28,115 nucleotides of DNA from Bacteroidales bacterium (GCA_004552395.1 SFOK01000010.1:1-28115); one strand, 5' to 3'; shown: positions 15,213 through 22,998, numbered from the stretch's first letter. Numbers and translations: made by a program. The notes: generated by a model from the sequence alone, not told the origin.

Positions 15213-16511
15213 TTAGGGTTGGAATATGATGGTCGAGGTGCCGAGCAGACGGTCGGTGCGGGCGCCGGGCAGACGCAGGTAGACACTTACATTGTATTCG
15301 TTGCAAGTGTCGGGATAATTCCCCTCTATCACCGCCGGGTCGGCCTGTGAGCCGTCGCCGCCGTGGGGTACGGCCACGTATTGATAATTATACGATCCCT
15401 GTTTCAGCGGAACGGCCACACGGTAGAGATGCTCCTGCCGGTCGTATTCAAGACGGAAACGAGGGTCGGCCCGGTGGTTGGTGAACTCGCCGTCGAGGTA
15501 TATGTCGGCGCCGATCACCTCGGGCATATCGAGTGTGAAATATGTGTCGATATAGTCGGCGCCGAGGTCGGAGTCGGTCGCCGAACCGTTGCGGATCAGG
15601 TAGCGGCCGCGCTGCGTCTGGTCGTAGAGATACTGCCTGTCCGCGCGGCGCTCGTCCTTAGCCAGGTAGGCGTCGTAGAGTCGCCCGATATGGCGTATGG
15701 AGTCGGTATGCATGCCGGGCGTCAGCGCTTCCACAGTCTCAAAACGGCGGTATTCGTTGCCGGCGGGGAAGAGGAGGTCGCGGTTGTGGCGGTAGATCAG
15801 GCGGTTATGGTCTATCTGCAGCGGACGCGTGGTGACGCGCCGGCTCTGCGGACGTCCGTTCTGTTCTGTCACCACGAGGATCTGAGAGTAAGGGTCGGTG
15901 ACCCGCAGGCCGGAAGGCAGCGTCACGGTAAGTTCGAGCTGCTGCGACTCGCCGTCGGCCAGGTCGGTGACGGCCGAAGCCTCGCCGGATATGGTGGCTG
16001 TATTCTCGCTCACCTGAAATCGGGCCTGAAGCAGTGTCTCCTCCGGTTCGAACTCGCGGTATACCTTTAGCAGATAATTGCCTGACTGTGTGGGCATCAT
16101 GTCGGGATTACCCTCGGGGTCGGGCACTGTGATGCGGTAGTTGGTGAAGAACTGGAAGGTGTTCGACGAGAGCGCGCGGTCGCTGACATCGCCGCGGTTG
16201 AAGCCGGGCAGATACTCGCTTTCTATGAGCTGCGAGGGCTTCCAGTCGGCGTCGCACTGATAGATGCTGTATTGCAGATAGCTCGGGTCGGAAGTCATCT
16301 CGTCGAAACTGATCACCACGGCGTCGTCTGTCTCGGGCCGCAGCACGGGCAGGGCGAAAAAGTCGTCGTCCATGGAGACCTTAAGTGTGCGGAATCCGGG
16401 ATCGAAGATAGCCGTGGAGGTATCTTCGACATCCTGAGCGGCAGCAGGCAGGACGGCGCTCAGGAGGGCAGCTAACGGAAGTGCCCGCTGTAAGAAATGG
16501 CGTATTCTCAT
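15213..16511 (-). CDS. Type IX secretion system plug protein (DUF5103)
   Basis: A 432-residue secreted protein (signal peptide 1-25, ending PAAAQ) matching the DUF5103 family. In Flavobacterium the family member Plug closes the periplasmic side of the giant SprA (Sov) translocon when no cargo-bound PorV is present, which keeps the outer membrane sealed. Features seen: an N-terminal beta domain with 'FRTLKVSMDDDFFALPVLRP', 'YSIYQCDADWKPSQLIESEYLPGF', 'YRITVPDPEGNPDMMPTQSGNYLLKVY', and a C-terminal 'GEFTNHRADPRFRLEYDRQEHLYRVAVPLKQGSYNYQYVAV' block. It overlaps the upstream C_GCAxxG_C_C gene by ATGA and is followed by DUF3109. Together with PorQ and the M6 protease it marks the host as T9SS-positive. 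Confidence 0.88.
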   Translation of the reverse strand: MRIRHFLQRALPLAALLSAVLPAAAQDVEDTSTAIFDPGFRTLKVSMDDDFFALPVLRPETDDAVVISFDEMTSDPSYLQYSIYQCDADWKPSQLIESEYLPGFNRGDVSDRALSSNTFQFFTNYRITVPDPEGNPDMMPTQSGNYLLKVYREFEPEETLLQARFQVSENTATISGEASAVTDLADGESQQLELTVTLPSGLRVTDPYSQILVVTEQNGRPQSRRVTTRPLQIDHNRLIYRHNRDLLFPAGNEYRRFETVEALTPGMHTDSIRHIGRLYDAYLAKDERRADRQYLYDQTQRGRYLIRNGSATDSDLGADYIDTYFTLDMPEVIGADIYLDGEFTNHRADPRFRLEYDRQEHLYRVAVPLKQGSYNYQYVAVPHGGDGSQADPAVIEGNYPDTCNEYNVSVYLRLPGARTDRLLGTSTIIFQP

Positions 16512-16915
16512 TCCTCCTCAAGCAGATATTCGTGGTAAATGCGGATCCCCTCTGCGATCAGGTCGTTGCATGCTAAAGAGGCACCGGGGCTCTTGAGCTC
16601 GGCGCAGATCAGGCTCCCGGTGCGCTCCTTGAAGCGGGTGCCGAGCTGACGGATAATCTTGTAAACCTGTGCTTTGCCTGTGGTCGTGTCGGCGTGGATT
16701 CCTTCCAGGAGGGCAAGCGCGGTGATCACTCCGCATACGTTTTGCAAGCCGCCGACACCGCCACCCAAGCCTATGGTGAGCTTCTGCGCCACATCCTGCG
16801 GCAGCTGAAGCACATCAGGGAAAGCGGCCACTGTTGCCTGGCTGCAGTTGGCGCCTTCGCGGCGTCGGTTGCGCGCGAGCTCAAGTCGCTCTTCAAGTGT
16901 AAGTTCCGGTCGCAT
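16508..16915 (-). CDS. C_GCAxxG_C_C family redox protein
   Basis: A 135-residue protein of the C_GCAxxG_C_C family, proposed to be redox-active through conserved cysteines; no reaction is established. The signature is visible: 'GANCSQATVAAF' (Cys24), 'GLGGGVGGLQNVCGVITAL' (Cys61), Cys104 in 'LICAEL' and Cys116 in 'LACNDL'. No signal peptide, so cytosolic. Its stop overlaps the start of the T9SS plug gene (ATGA), which suggests shared expression but not necessarily shared function. Upstream is a 14-bp tandem repeat and then ung; no consensus promoter is evident, so it may be read from the ung transcript or from an atypical promoter. Confidence 0.85.
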   Translation of the reverse strand: MRPELTLEERLELARNRRREGANCSQATVAAFPDVLQLPQDVAQKLTIGLGGGVGGLQNVCGVITALALLEGIHADTTTGKAQVYKIIRQLGTRFKERTGSLICAELKSPGASLACNDLIAEGIRIYHEYLLEEE

Positions 16916-16938
16916 ATTCTTTGTGTATCTAATTTATA

Positions 16939-17022
16939 TCTAAAATTTAATATCTGATCTCCAATATCTAACGCCCGACATCTAACGCCTGAAACCTAAC
17001 GCCTGAAACCTAACGCCTGAAC
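16939..17022. repeat. 14-bp tandem repeat, six decaying copies
   Basis: Six units with an exact 14-bp period start at 16939, 16953, 16967, 16981, 16995 and 17009. The consensus of the four best copies is YCTAACGCCTGAAA; the two at the left keep only the T-C-T-A/G start and A/T-rich end. The repeat fills the spacer between ung and the C_GCAxxG_C_C gene. Copies become more alike toward ung, suggesting growth by slippage at that end. Confidence 0.75.
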
Positions 17023-17029
17023 CCTTCCC

Positions 17030-17692
17030 TCACCACACTATCGGCGCCTTTCCCTGCGCCTCCAGATAGCGGTTGGCGGCGTTGAAATGGCCGTTGCCGA
17101 AGAAACCGCGGTAAGCAGACAGGGGCGACGGATGAGGCGAAGTGAGCACCAGATGCTTCGATCGGTCTATGAAGGCTCCCTTGCGCGCCGCATCGGCTCC
17201 CCAGAGCAGGAACACGAGCCCTTGGCGCCGCTCGGCCAGAGAGTGCACTATAGCGTCGGTGAAGGTTTCCCATCCCTGGCCGCTGTGCGACTTCGGTTTG
17301 TGGGCCTCCACAGTCAGCGACGAGTTGAGCAGCAGCACACCCTGGCGCGCCCAGCGTGTCAGATCGCCGTCGGCCGGGAGCGGAGCGCCGGTTTCCGACT
17401 GCACCTCCTTGAATATGTTGAGCAGCGATGGCGGCATCGCCACACCGGGATTCACGGAGAATGCGAGGCCGTTGGCCTGTCCGGGTCCGTGGTACGGATC
17501 CTGACCTATGATCACCACCTTCACTTGGTCGAAAGACGTGGTGTCGAGCGCCGCGAAAATTTTAGGCCCGGGAGGATAGACGGTCGTAGAGGCATACTCG
17601 TGGCGCACCTTGTCGGTGAGCTGTTTGAAATATGGTTTGCTGAACTCCGGGGCCAACTGCTCTTTCCACGACCCCTCCATCTTCACATCCAT
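17030..17692 (-). CDS. ung: Uracil-DNA glycosylase (family 1)
   Basis: Removes uracil from DNA as the first step of base-excision repair. Family-1 motifs are intact: the water-activating loop 'GQDPYHGPGQANGLAFSV' (catalytic Asp65) and the minor-groove loop 'HPSPLSA' (His187). 'LLNSSLTVEA' corresponds to the usual LLLN-V-LTV block with Asn123. From the ATG at 17690-17692 it is 220 residues, normal for Ung. The frame is open up to a TTG at 17725, but that TTG is part of a promoter -7 box, so the later ATG is preferred; another ATG four codons on (17680) is possible. The VanZ-like gene lies upstream on the same strand. Confidence 0.95.
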   Translation of the reverse strand: MDVKMEGSWKEQLAPEFSKPYFKQLTDKVRHEYASTTVYPPGPKIFAALDTTSFDQVKVVIIGQDPYHGPGQANGLAFSVNPGVAMPPSLLNIFKEVQSETGAPLPADGDLTRWARQGVLLLNSSLTVEAHKPKSHSGQGWETFTDAIVHSLAERRQGLVFLLWGADAARKGAFIDRSKHLVLTSPHPSPLSAYRGFFGNGHFNAANRYLEAQGKAPIVW

Positions 17693-17722
17693 GGTCTTTG
17701 CGCTGCGTTTTTTATCTTTCTG

Positions 17723-17730
17723 CAAAGATA
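17723..17730 (-). promoter_or_regulatory. Probable -7 box of ung
   Basis: Minus-strand TATCTTTG fits the TAnnTTTG element and lies about 30 bp before the chosen ung ATG. No TTTG is found at the expected distance upstream, so the promoter would be weak or need an activator. Confidence 0.4.
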
Positions 17731-17794
17731 CGCACTTTTATCCAATCTCCCGTCCCGATTAGCCGAAAATGTAGCCGGAGCGGCCGGCCCTGCT

Positions 17795-18223
17795 CTATTT
17801 CGGCGCGTTTCCGGGGCGACGGCGCTCTATGATGCGCGTGAAGAGTATCATAGCGCCCCAGGCGGCTAATGCGCCCAGCGAATCGGCCACTATGTCGCCC
17901 CACTCAAATGAACGGCCCGCATTCATCTTCCACTGCGCTATCTCTATGCCATAGCCTGTCAGAGCGCTGGCCGCGGCAGTGAGGACGAAGAACTTCCGCC
18001 CGGGCAGCGGCCGGTGATGATCCATACGGTCCACCGACGTATCGCGCCAGCAGAGAAGAGCGAGCATGAAGAACATACCGGCGTGAACTATCTTGTCGGC
18101 TCCGGGGAAGAAAGGTACCTCCATATCGCCTACCGGCTTGGGCGAGAGTGTGAACCACAGAAGCGCCGCCAGATAAGCTCCGGTGTCAAGATATGCCCGC
18201 AGTATGTTGTGCCTCGGCTTCAT
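17795..18223 (-). CDS. VanZ family membrane protein
   Basis: A 142-residue membrane protein with four hydrophobic segments (about 13-28, 42-60, 76-92, 110-130). It carries the VanZ-family blocks 'WFTLSPKP', 'DKIVHAGMFFMLALL', 'EIAQWKMNAGRSFEWGDIVADSLGALAAW'. VanZ itself gives low-level teicoplanin resistance in enterococci, but most family members have unknown housekeeping roles; nothing here points to a resistance cluster. It begins 13 bp after the Fur-family gene and is probably its operon partner. Confidence 0.87.
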   Translation of the reverse strand: MKPRHNILRAYLDTGAYLAALLWFTLSPKPVGDMEVPFFPGADKIVHAGMFFMLALLCWRDTSVDRMDHHRPLPGRKFFVLTAAASALTGYGIEIAQWKMNAGRSFEWGDIVADSLGALAAWGAMILFTRIIERRRPGNAPK

Positions 18224-18236
18224 GCTGTTCTCTTTC

Positions 18237-18680
18237 TCAGGGTTTGCCGCTGCATACGGGGCATAGGCCCGTCAGCAGAAAATTGGCCGATTTCACCTCA
18301 AAACCTTCGGGAGCGGCCACAGGTGGCACTGCCATATCTTCAAGACAGTAAGTCTTCTCGCACCGCTCGCAGTAGAAATGCACGTGCTGGTCGGCCACAC
18401 TGTGGTGCGCGCTCGTGCAGAGCTCATATTTGAGCGACCGGCTGCCGTCCCTGATCACATGCACCAGGTCTTTGCCGCTGAAAAGCTCGAGCACACGGAA
18501 GATGCTCGCCTTGTCCACCGTAGGCAGCGAGACCTCCAGGTCTGCGAGACTCAGCGGCTCGTGAGCCTTGGCCAGCTCCCGCGCCACAAGTATGCGATTC
18601 GGTGTGAGCCTGACATCTTTCTGCTCAAGAAGTCCGTTTATCTCGTCGTTATGGCTTATGTTATCTCCGTTTTCTCTCAT
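18237..18680 (-). CDS. Fur family transcriptional regulator
   Basis: A 147-residue metal- or peroxide-responsive repressor. The N-terminal winged helix covers about residues 14-85 ('DVRLTPNRILVARELAKAHEPLSLADLEVSL...DKASIFRVLELF'); the C-terminal dimer and metal domain has histidines at 92, 93, 99 and 101 in 'SAHHSVADQHVHF' and two structural zinc cysteine pairs, Cys104/Cys107 and Cys140/Cys143. Which metal it senses (Fur, Zur or PerR subtype) cannot be told from this. It is transcribed from a clear promoter with a leader of about 110 nt that opens with an inverted repeat, which could be an autoregulatory site. The VanZ-like gene follows. The metal-exporter gene at the right end of the window is a conceivable target, but that is speculation. 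Confidence 0.9.
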   Translation of the reverse strand: MRENGDNISHNDEINGLLEQKDVRLTPNRILVARELAKAHEPLSLADLEVSLPTVDKASIFRVLELFSGKDLVHVIRDGSRSLKYELCTSAHHSVADQHVHFYCERCEKTYCLEDMAVPPVAAPEGFEVKSANFLLTGLCPVCSGKP

Positions 18681-18756
18681 AGATTCGATCTCATTATCTT
18701 CGGATCAGAGGCTGAGACAGAAGCTGCTTCGGCCTTCGGATCCATATCTCATCTCT

Positions 18757-18783
18757 GAACGGGACGTCCCCCGGGAGCCGTTC
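18757..18783 (-). other. Inverted repeat in the fur-type gene leader
   Basis: GAACGG (18757-18762) and CCGTTC (18778-18783) are perfect arms around a GC-rich interior that itself contains GGGACGTCCC. It lies within the first ~35 nt of the predicted transcript, so it could act as an operator or an RNA hairpin. It does not resemble the A/T-rich classical Fur box. Confidence 0.4.
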
Positions 18784-18793
18784 TATATCACTG

Positions 18794-18824
18794 CAAAGTT
18801 ACCTTTTTTCCGGCAATAAACAAA
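18794..18824 (-). promoter_or_regulatory. Promoter of the Fur-family gene
   Basis: Minus-strand TTTG (18821-18824), a 19-bp spacer and TAACTTTG (18794-18801), consensus Bacteroidetes. The start is expected near 18789, about 110 nt before the ATG. Confidence 0.72.
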
Positions 18825-18839
18825 GCCTGAAGGATACGA

Positions 18840-18874
18840 AAGCAGCCGGCTCCGATGATTGGGAGCCGGCTGCT
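18840..18874 (-). terminator. Terminator hairpin of the M6 protease gene
   Basis: A perfect 13-bp stem, AGCAGCCGGCTCC (18841-18853) with GGAGCCGGCTGCT (18862-18874), and an eight-base loop, 26 bp after the protease stop codon. The tail on the minus strand is only moderately T-rich. Its position just upstream of the next promoter supports a terminator or insulator role. Confidence 0.7.
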
Positions 18875-18899
18875 GTAATTCGGGATATGTCGGGATCTG

Positions 18900-21773
18900 T
18901 TACCAGATAACCTTGGCTGCTGTTTTGCCGCTGCGGATTATGTAGAGACCGCGGGCGGGAAGGTTATAGCGGCCGTTCACTCCTGCGGCTACCTTCATGC
19001 CGTCGGCGGTATAGATGTCGTAGCGCTCGGCGTCGTTCATCGGGGTGACAACACCCTCGGCTACCCAGAAACCTGCTGTGCCTTTGGATACCACATTCTC
19101 CACGCCGGTCTCATTGGAAGTGGTGAAGCGGATCGTCGGTGACTTGGCGCTCACTGCGGAGCCGGCAGTCGCTTTCACATAAGCTGCATAGGTAGTCTTT
19201 TTGTCGAGGCCGGTGACCTTGTACTCATCGCCTTCCACTGCGAAATCGCTGATCACGGGATTGATCTCGGCTTTATCGCGGCCGGTGATCACTATATCGT
19301 CGATGAATATGCGGCCGGTGGTTGCTGTGGGAAGGAGAACCAGCGAACGGATACCCTCGGGCACCTCCACTTTCACTGTGGCGGGCTCCTCATTGATGTC
19401 GAGCTTCTTAATCAGGCTCAGCGAACCGTTCTTCGCGCCGTAGACATTAAGCTGCGAACCGGGCTCTGTGCTGCTTGTCCAGAAGGAGAGCGCGCCTATC
19501 TCGGAGTCATATTCGTCGGTGGTGAGGTAATCGAGAGTCTCGCTCATGTAGAATGAAGGAGCTGATTCGCCGAATGTACCCTCAGCGGAGCTGAAAGCGC
19601 CTGAATAATCCCATCCGGCGGGCATACGCGGTGTACCGGTGAAGCCTGTCGTCTCGATGGTTTCGCCTGCGGTGAGCTCGCCCTCAGTGCCCACGGTCAA
19701 CAGATAGCCGTCGGCACCTGCAATCTTGGTCCAGTTAAGTGTGGCGTCGTTGCCGTTCACCTCTTTCGCAAAGACTGAAGGCTGTGTCTCTTCCATGGCC
19801 TCGGCAGCTGTCAGAACTGTAAACTCGTAGGGAAGCGATATATTCGCAGTATTGTAGCGGTAGAGATTGATCTGATAAGCGGTGCCGGGTGCCACACCCA
19901 CGATCTTGTGGGGCTCCGATGTGTTGATTTTCTTCATCTCGTAGCCCTCGAGCATCTCTTTCACGTAAGCCTCTTCTTCCTCGCTGTAAGCATATTTGCC
20001 CACAGAGATATAGATGTTCTCGCCGTCGCTGCCGCCCTTGTCGCGAACCTGTGTCGGTTTGGGGAAAGTCACGGTGAAGTAGTCGCTGCCGATCTCTTCG
20101 GGAGTGCCGGAGATAGGCTTAAGGGCGTAGTCGGAATCATCGTCCATGCCGGTGCCCACGCGGAAGGAGACCATGCCGTTGGGCAGTTGGGTGATACGTG
20201 TTATGTCGAGCTCGGTCTTCTTGCCGTTCTTGTTCTTGAAGGCAGGCTTGGTGTCAGCGCCGAACGATGTGTTGCCGGTTGAACCGGGCCATGTGTCGCC
20301 GCCCATGGAGCTGTCGGTGGCCTGATTGTCAGCCTCTACTATGTCGATGCACTGGTCGCCCGGATCATTGTTGGCAACGTTGCTCTCCCACTTCGACTGT
20401 TTGTAATCTATGTGCCAGATCAGCATACCCTCGGCGGGAAGATAAGTGTCGAATCCCTCCTGCTTGCGCGACTCGAAGAGGAAGTACTCTGTGGGTCGGG
20501 CGGGATCTACGGTCATCTTGTAGATATTGCCGTCCTGAGTGAGCGGACGCATTGTGATATCTTCGTTCTTGGTGATTACATAAGGCTTCTGCCACTCGAG
20601 TGCGTAGCGCTCGTAGGCGGAATATTCCGGCGGTGTGCGGCCGTTGTTGTTGTAGGAGCCGTGGTCCATCAGCGAGTATTCGCCCGGTGTGTGGGCGCTC
20701 GTGTAAGAGGTGGCGTAAAGGTCGGGCAGACCAAGCACATGGCTGAACTCATGGCAGAATGTGCCGATACCTGTCATCGTGTTAGTGAGGTAGATCACCT
20801 CGTTTGAACAGGCGTAATGGCCGAGCTCCACACCGTCGTAGACATGTGTGCCGCTGCCGGCAGAGCGCACGTCCCAGCTGTGAGGCCATACGGTCCATTC
20901 GGGAGCGCCCTCGTTCTCGCCGTTACCGGCATAGAACACATAGACATTGTCTATGACGCCGTCGCCGTCGCGGTCATACTGTGAGAAGTCCACCTCGGGG
21001 TCGAGGATATCGCAGGCATCGATCACCATCTCTTCAGGATGCTGGTCGTTGTCGCGCCAGTCGTTGCCGCCGTAGTAGGCTGCCTTCTTGGGAAGATCCA
21101 CCGGTCCGTATACATCGAAGGAGGGGCGGAAGATATTGTTCGACGACTGTGTGAAATAGTCGTATGCCGAGCCGGTGCAGTCGAAATTGCTGTAGCCCGG
21201 TTTCTGGAGCATATCCTGCATCTCCTTGTGGGGATCGGAGCAGAAGCTCCACTTCAGGTCGGCGAAGTTCACGAGGATCACGAGCACGTTCTGCTTGCCC
21301 ACGCAGGGGAACTCCGTCAGACAGTGGCCGTCCTTGTTGTCCCATTTCGGATCAGCTTTCTGGATTCCCTGCATTTTGTTGCGATGCTTCTCCATGCGGT
21401 CCTTGCGGTACTGCTCCATACGCGAGCTGCTCTTGAGCTGCAGATTGGTGAACGATGCCTGAGGATCGATTTCCTGCAGCGATTTGCGGTAAGCTGCATC
21501 GCGGCTCTCCGGCTTGAGTGCCGGGAGCTCGGTCAGATTGCCGTCGGAGCCTACCACATTATACCAGCCCTTGTCGTTCTGGCGCACTATATAGCCATCT
21601 TCTGTCTGAAGATAGTGGAAAAATTCATCGCCCTGAGGCGTGAGCATTACTGTGGTCCCGTCCGGCTGAGTCACCTCCACCGGCACCTTTCGTGCGGGAA
21701 CAGCCATAGCCGATGCGGCACAAAGAAATGTACCGGCCGTCAAGGCTGCGAGACGAGTGATGTTGTGCTTCAT
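18900..21773 (-). CDS. M6 family metalloprotease, probable T9SS cargo
   Basis: A 957-residue secreted zinc protease of the M6 (immune inhibitor A-like) type. Order of parts: signal peptide (1-24, ending AMA), a pro-region to about 155, the catalytic domain (about 156-510) with the zinc site HEFSH at 341-345 followed by GLPD (Glu342 catalytic), a Ca-binding-like loop DRDGDGVIDN (267-276), then fibronectin-III/jelly-roll-like modules (about 555-890), and a C-terminal block (890-957, 'YDIYTADGMKV...YNLPARGLYIIRSGKTAAKVIW') that looks like a type A T9SS sorting domain. That would send it through the type IX system to the surface or outside. Its substrate is unknown. It has its own promoter, a long folded 5' UTR and a strong terminator hairpin, so it is monocistronic. 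Confidence 0.88.
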   Translation of the reverse strand: MKHNITRLAALTAGTFLCAASAMAVPARKVPVEVTQPDGTTVMLTPQGDEFFHYLQTEDGYIVRQNDKGWYNVVGSDGNLTELPALKPESRDAAYRKSLQEIDPQASFTNLQLKSSSRMEQYRKDRMEKHRNKMQGIQKADPKWDNKDGHCLTEFPCVGKQNVLVILVNFADLKWSFCSDPHKEMQDMLQKPGYSNFDCTGSAYDYFTQSSNNIFRPSFDVYGPVDLPKKAAYYGGNDWRDNDQHPEEMVIDACDILDPEVDFSQYDRDGDGVIDNVYVFYAGNGENEGAPEWTVWPHSWDVRSAGSGTHVYDGVELGHYACSNEVIYLTNTMTGIGTFCHEFSHVLGLPDLYATSYTSAHTPGEYSLMDHGSYNNNGRTPPEYSAYERYALEWQKPYVITKNEDITMRPLTQDGNIYKMTVDPARPTEYFLFESRKQEGFDTYLPAEGMLIWHIDYKQSKWESNVANNDPGDQCIDIVEADNQATDSSMGGDTWPGSTGNTSFGADTKPAFKNKNGKKTELDITRITQLPNGMVSFRVGTGMDDDSDYALKPISGTPEEIGSDYFTVTFPKPTQVRDKGGSDGENIYISVGKYAYSEEEEAYVKEMLEGYEMKKINTSEPHKIVGVAPGTAYQINLYRYNTANISLPYEFTVLTAAEAMEETQPSVFAKEVNGNDATLNWTKIAGADGYLLTVGTEGELTAGETIETTGFTGTPRMPAGWDYSGAFSSAEGTFGESAPSFYMSETLDYLTTDEYDSEIGALSFWTSSTEPGSQLNVYGAKNGSLSLIKKLDINEEPATVKVEVPEGIRSLVLLPTATTGRIFIDDIVITGRDKAEINPVISDFAVEGDEYKVTGLDKKTTYAAYVKATAGSAVSAKSPTIRFTTSNETGVENVVSKGTAGFWVAEGVVTPMNDAERYDIYTADGMKVAAGVNGRYNLPARGLYIIRSGKTAAKVIW

Positions 21774-21828
21774 AATCTATAATTTGTGTATATAATTTCT
21801 GTATTTTCAGATGCTGTGTTTCATGGCG

Positions 21829-21880
21829 CCCCGGTTTTCTCGCGAAAACTGCGTCGTGCCCTTCGGATTCTGCACCGGGG
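21829..21880 (-). other. Folded 5' UTR element before the M6 protease
   Basis: Within the ~148-nt leader, CCCCGG (21829-21834) can pair with CCGGGG (21875-21880), closing a 52-nt region. Inside it GTTTTC (21834-21839) and GAAAAC (21844-21849) form a perfect hairpin with a four-base loop (the two stems share one base, so one pair must open). It may affect mRNA stability or translation; no known riboswitch class is recognised. Confidence 0.4.
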
Positions 21881-21925
21881 GTCGATACATAGGAATAGAC
21901 TGGTGTCGCCGCTATGTTTCCACCG

Positions 21926-21957
21926 CAAAGATAGGGATTTAAATTTCTTTTCACAAA
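21926..21957 (-). promoter_or_regulatory. Promoter of the M6 protease gene
   Basis: Minus-strand TTTG (21954-21957), a 20-bp spacer and TATCTTTG (21926-21933). The start is expected near 21921. The -33 box lies only 13 bp from that of the divergent folP promoter. Confidence 0.72.
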
Positions 21958-21970
21958 TTTTGTGCCAAAA

Positions 21971-22002
21971 TTTTTCTTTCTCAGGTATTTTCGTTATCTT
22001 CG
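21971..22002 (+). promoter_or_regulatory. Probable promoter of folP-cdaA
   Basis: TATCTTCG (21995-22002) is a one-mismatch -7 box; 20 bp upstream is TTTT (21971-21974) in place of TTTG. The expected start is near 22007, about 32 nt before the folP ATG. Weaker than the divergent promoter. Confidence 0.45.
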
Positions 22003-22038
22003 CAGTAAAAATGGTAACATCCTCTCTTCGGAATAAAA

Positions 22039-22887
22039 ATGGACATAAACATAAGGGGAAGCTTATATCCGCTGGACCGTCCCGCCATCATGGGCATCGT
22101 AAATGTGACTCCCGACTCTTTTTTCGCTTCAAGCCGCACACCGGATGAAAGCTCCATAATCGAACGTGCCTCGAAGATGCTCGCAGACGGCGCCGATATG
22201 CTTGATCTGGGGGGCTACAGCTCGCGGCCGGGCGCCGATGAGGTGACGCCGCAGGAGGAATTCCGTCGCCTGAGCCTGGGCATCAGGGCGATCCGGAGCC
22301 GTTTCCCCGACGTTGTAATCAGTGTCGACACGTTTCGCGCCGAGGTGGCCCGACGGTGTGTGGAGGAGCTCGGCGCCGATATCATCAACGATATTTCGGG
22401 CGGCGACCTCGACCCTGATATGTTCGCCACGGTGGCTTCGCTCGGCGTCCCTTACATCTTGATGCACATGCGCGGCAACCCGGAGACGATGCAGAGCCTA
22501 TGCGGCTACGGCGACGTCGCGGCCGAAGTGCTGTCTGACCTGGCCAGGAAGGAAGCCCGCCTCAGGGAGATGGGCGTCTGCGACATCATCATCGATCCGG
22601 GCTTCGGCTTTGCCAAGGATCTGGAGCAGAATTATCGCCTCATGGGGGCGCTGGCCAGTTTCCGCGCCCTGGGCTGCCCGCTGCTTGTGGGTGTCTCGCG
22701 CAAGTCCATGATATTCAAACTCCTCGGCGTCACTCCTCAAGAGGCCCTCAACGGCACCACGGTGCTCAACACTGTAGCTTTGCTCTCGGGTGCTAACATC
22801 CTGAGGGTCCACGATGTGAAAGAAGCCGCCGAGTGCCGCGCCATAGTGGAGTCCCTCAGAAAAGCCACCCCTTCGCTGTCTCTCTGA
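22039..22887 (+). CDS. folP: Dihydropteroate synthase
   Basis: Condenses p-aminobenzoate with dihydropterin diphosphate in folate synthesis; the target of sulfonamides. Motifs along the TIM barrel: 'MGIVNVTPDSFF' (about 18-29, with Asn22), 'DLGGYSSRPGA' (56-66), 'SVDTFRAEVA', 'NDISGG', 'MHMRGNP', 'DPGFGFAKD', 'GVSRKSM' and the final 'RVHDVKE' that binds the diphosphate. At 282 residues it is full length and has no visible insertion in the sulfonamide-binding loops. It is followed after 111 bp by cdaA on the same strand, a neighbour pairing that makes sense as a small housekeeping operon. Confidence 0.96.
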   Translation: MDINIRGSLYPLDRPAIMGIVNVTPDSFFASSRTPDESSIIERASKMLADGADMLDLGGYSSRPGADEVTPQEEFRRLSLGIRAIRSRFPDVVISVDTFRAEVARRCVEELGADIINDISGGDLDPDMFATVASLGVPYILMHMRGNPETMQSLCGYGDVAAEVLSDLARKEARLREMGVCDIIIDPGFGFAKDLEQNYRLMGALASFRALGCPLLVGVSRKSMIFKLLGVTPQEALNGTTVLNTVALLSGANILRVHDVKEAAECRAIVESLRKATPSLSL

Positions 22888-22901
22888 CCCTCCCCAAATA
22901 A

Positions 22902-22938
22902 TCTCCTCGAACCCGCAAGGATATTCTCCTCAAACCCG
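22902..22938. repeat. Short direct repeat in folP-cdaA spacer
   Basis: TCTCCTCGAACCCG (22902-22915) and TCTCCTCAAACCCG (22925-22938) differ by one base and start 23 bp apart. Probably a local duplication; no function is apparent. Confidence 0.5.
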
Positions 22939-22998
22939 AAATTAATCCCGAAGGCAAGAGACTCTCGGAAAATTCAAATCCCCATTTTTTAACAGGCA

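Noticed and set aside
16939..17022. Possible CRISPR array
   Set aside because: Units are 14 bp, contiguous and without unique spacers; no cas genes are nearby.
17795..18223. VanZ-like gene as evidence of glycopeptide resistance
   Set aside because: No vanHAX or VanRS genes are present; VanZ-family proteins are common housekeeping genes in Bacteroidales.
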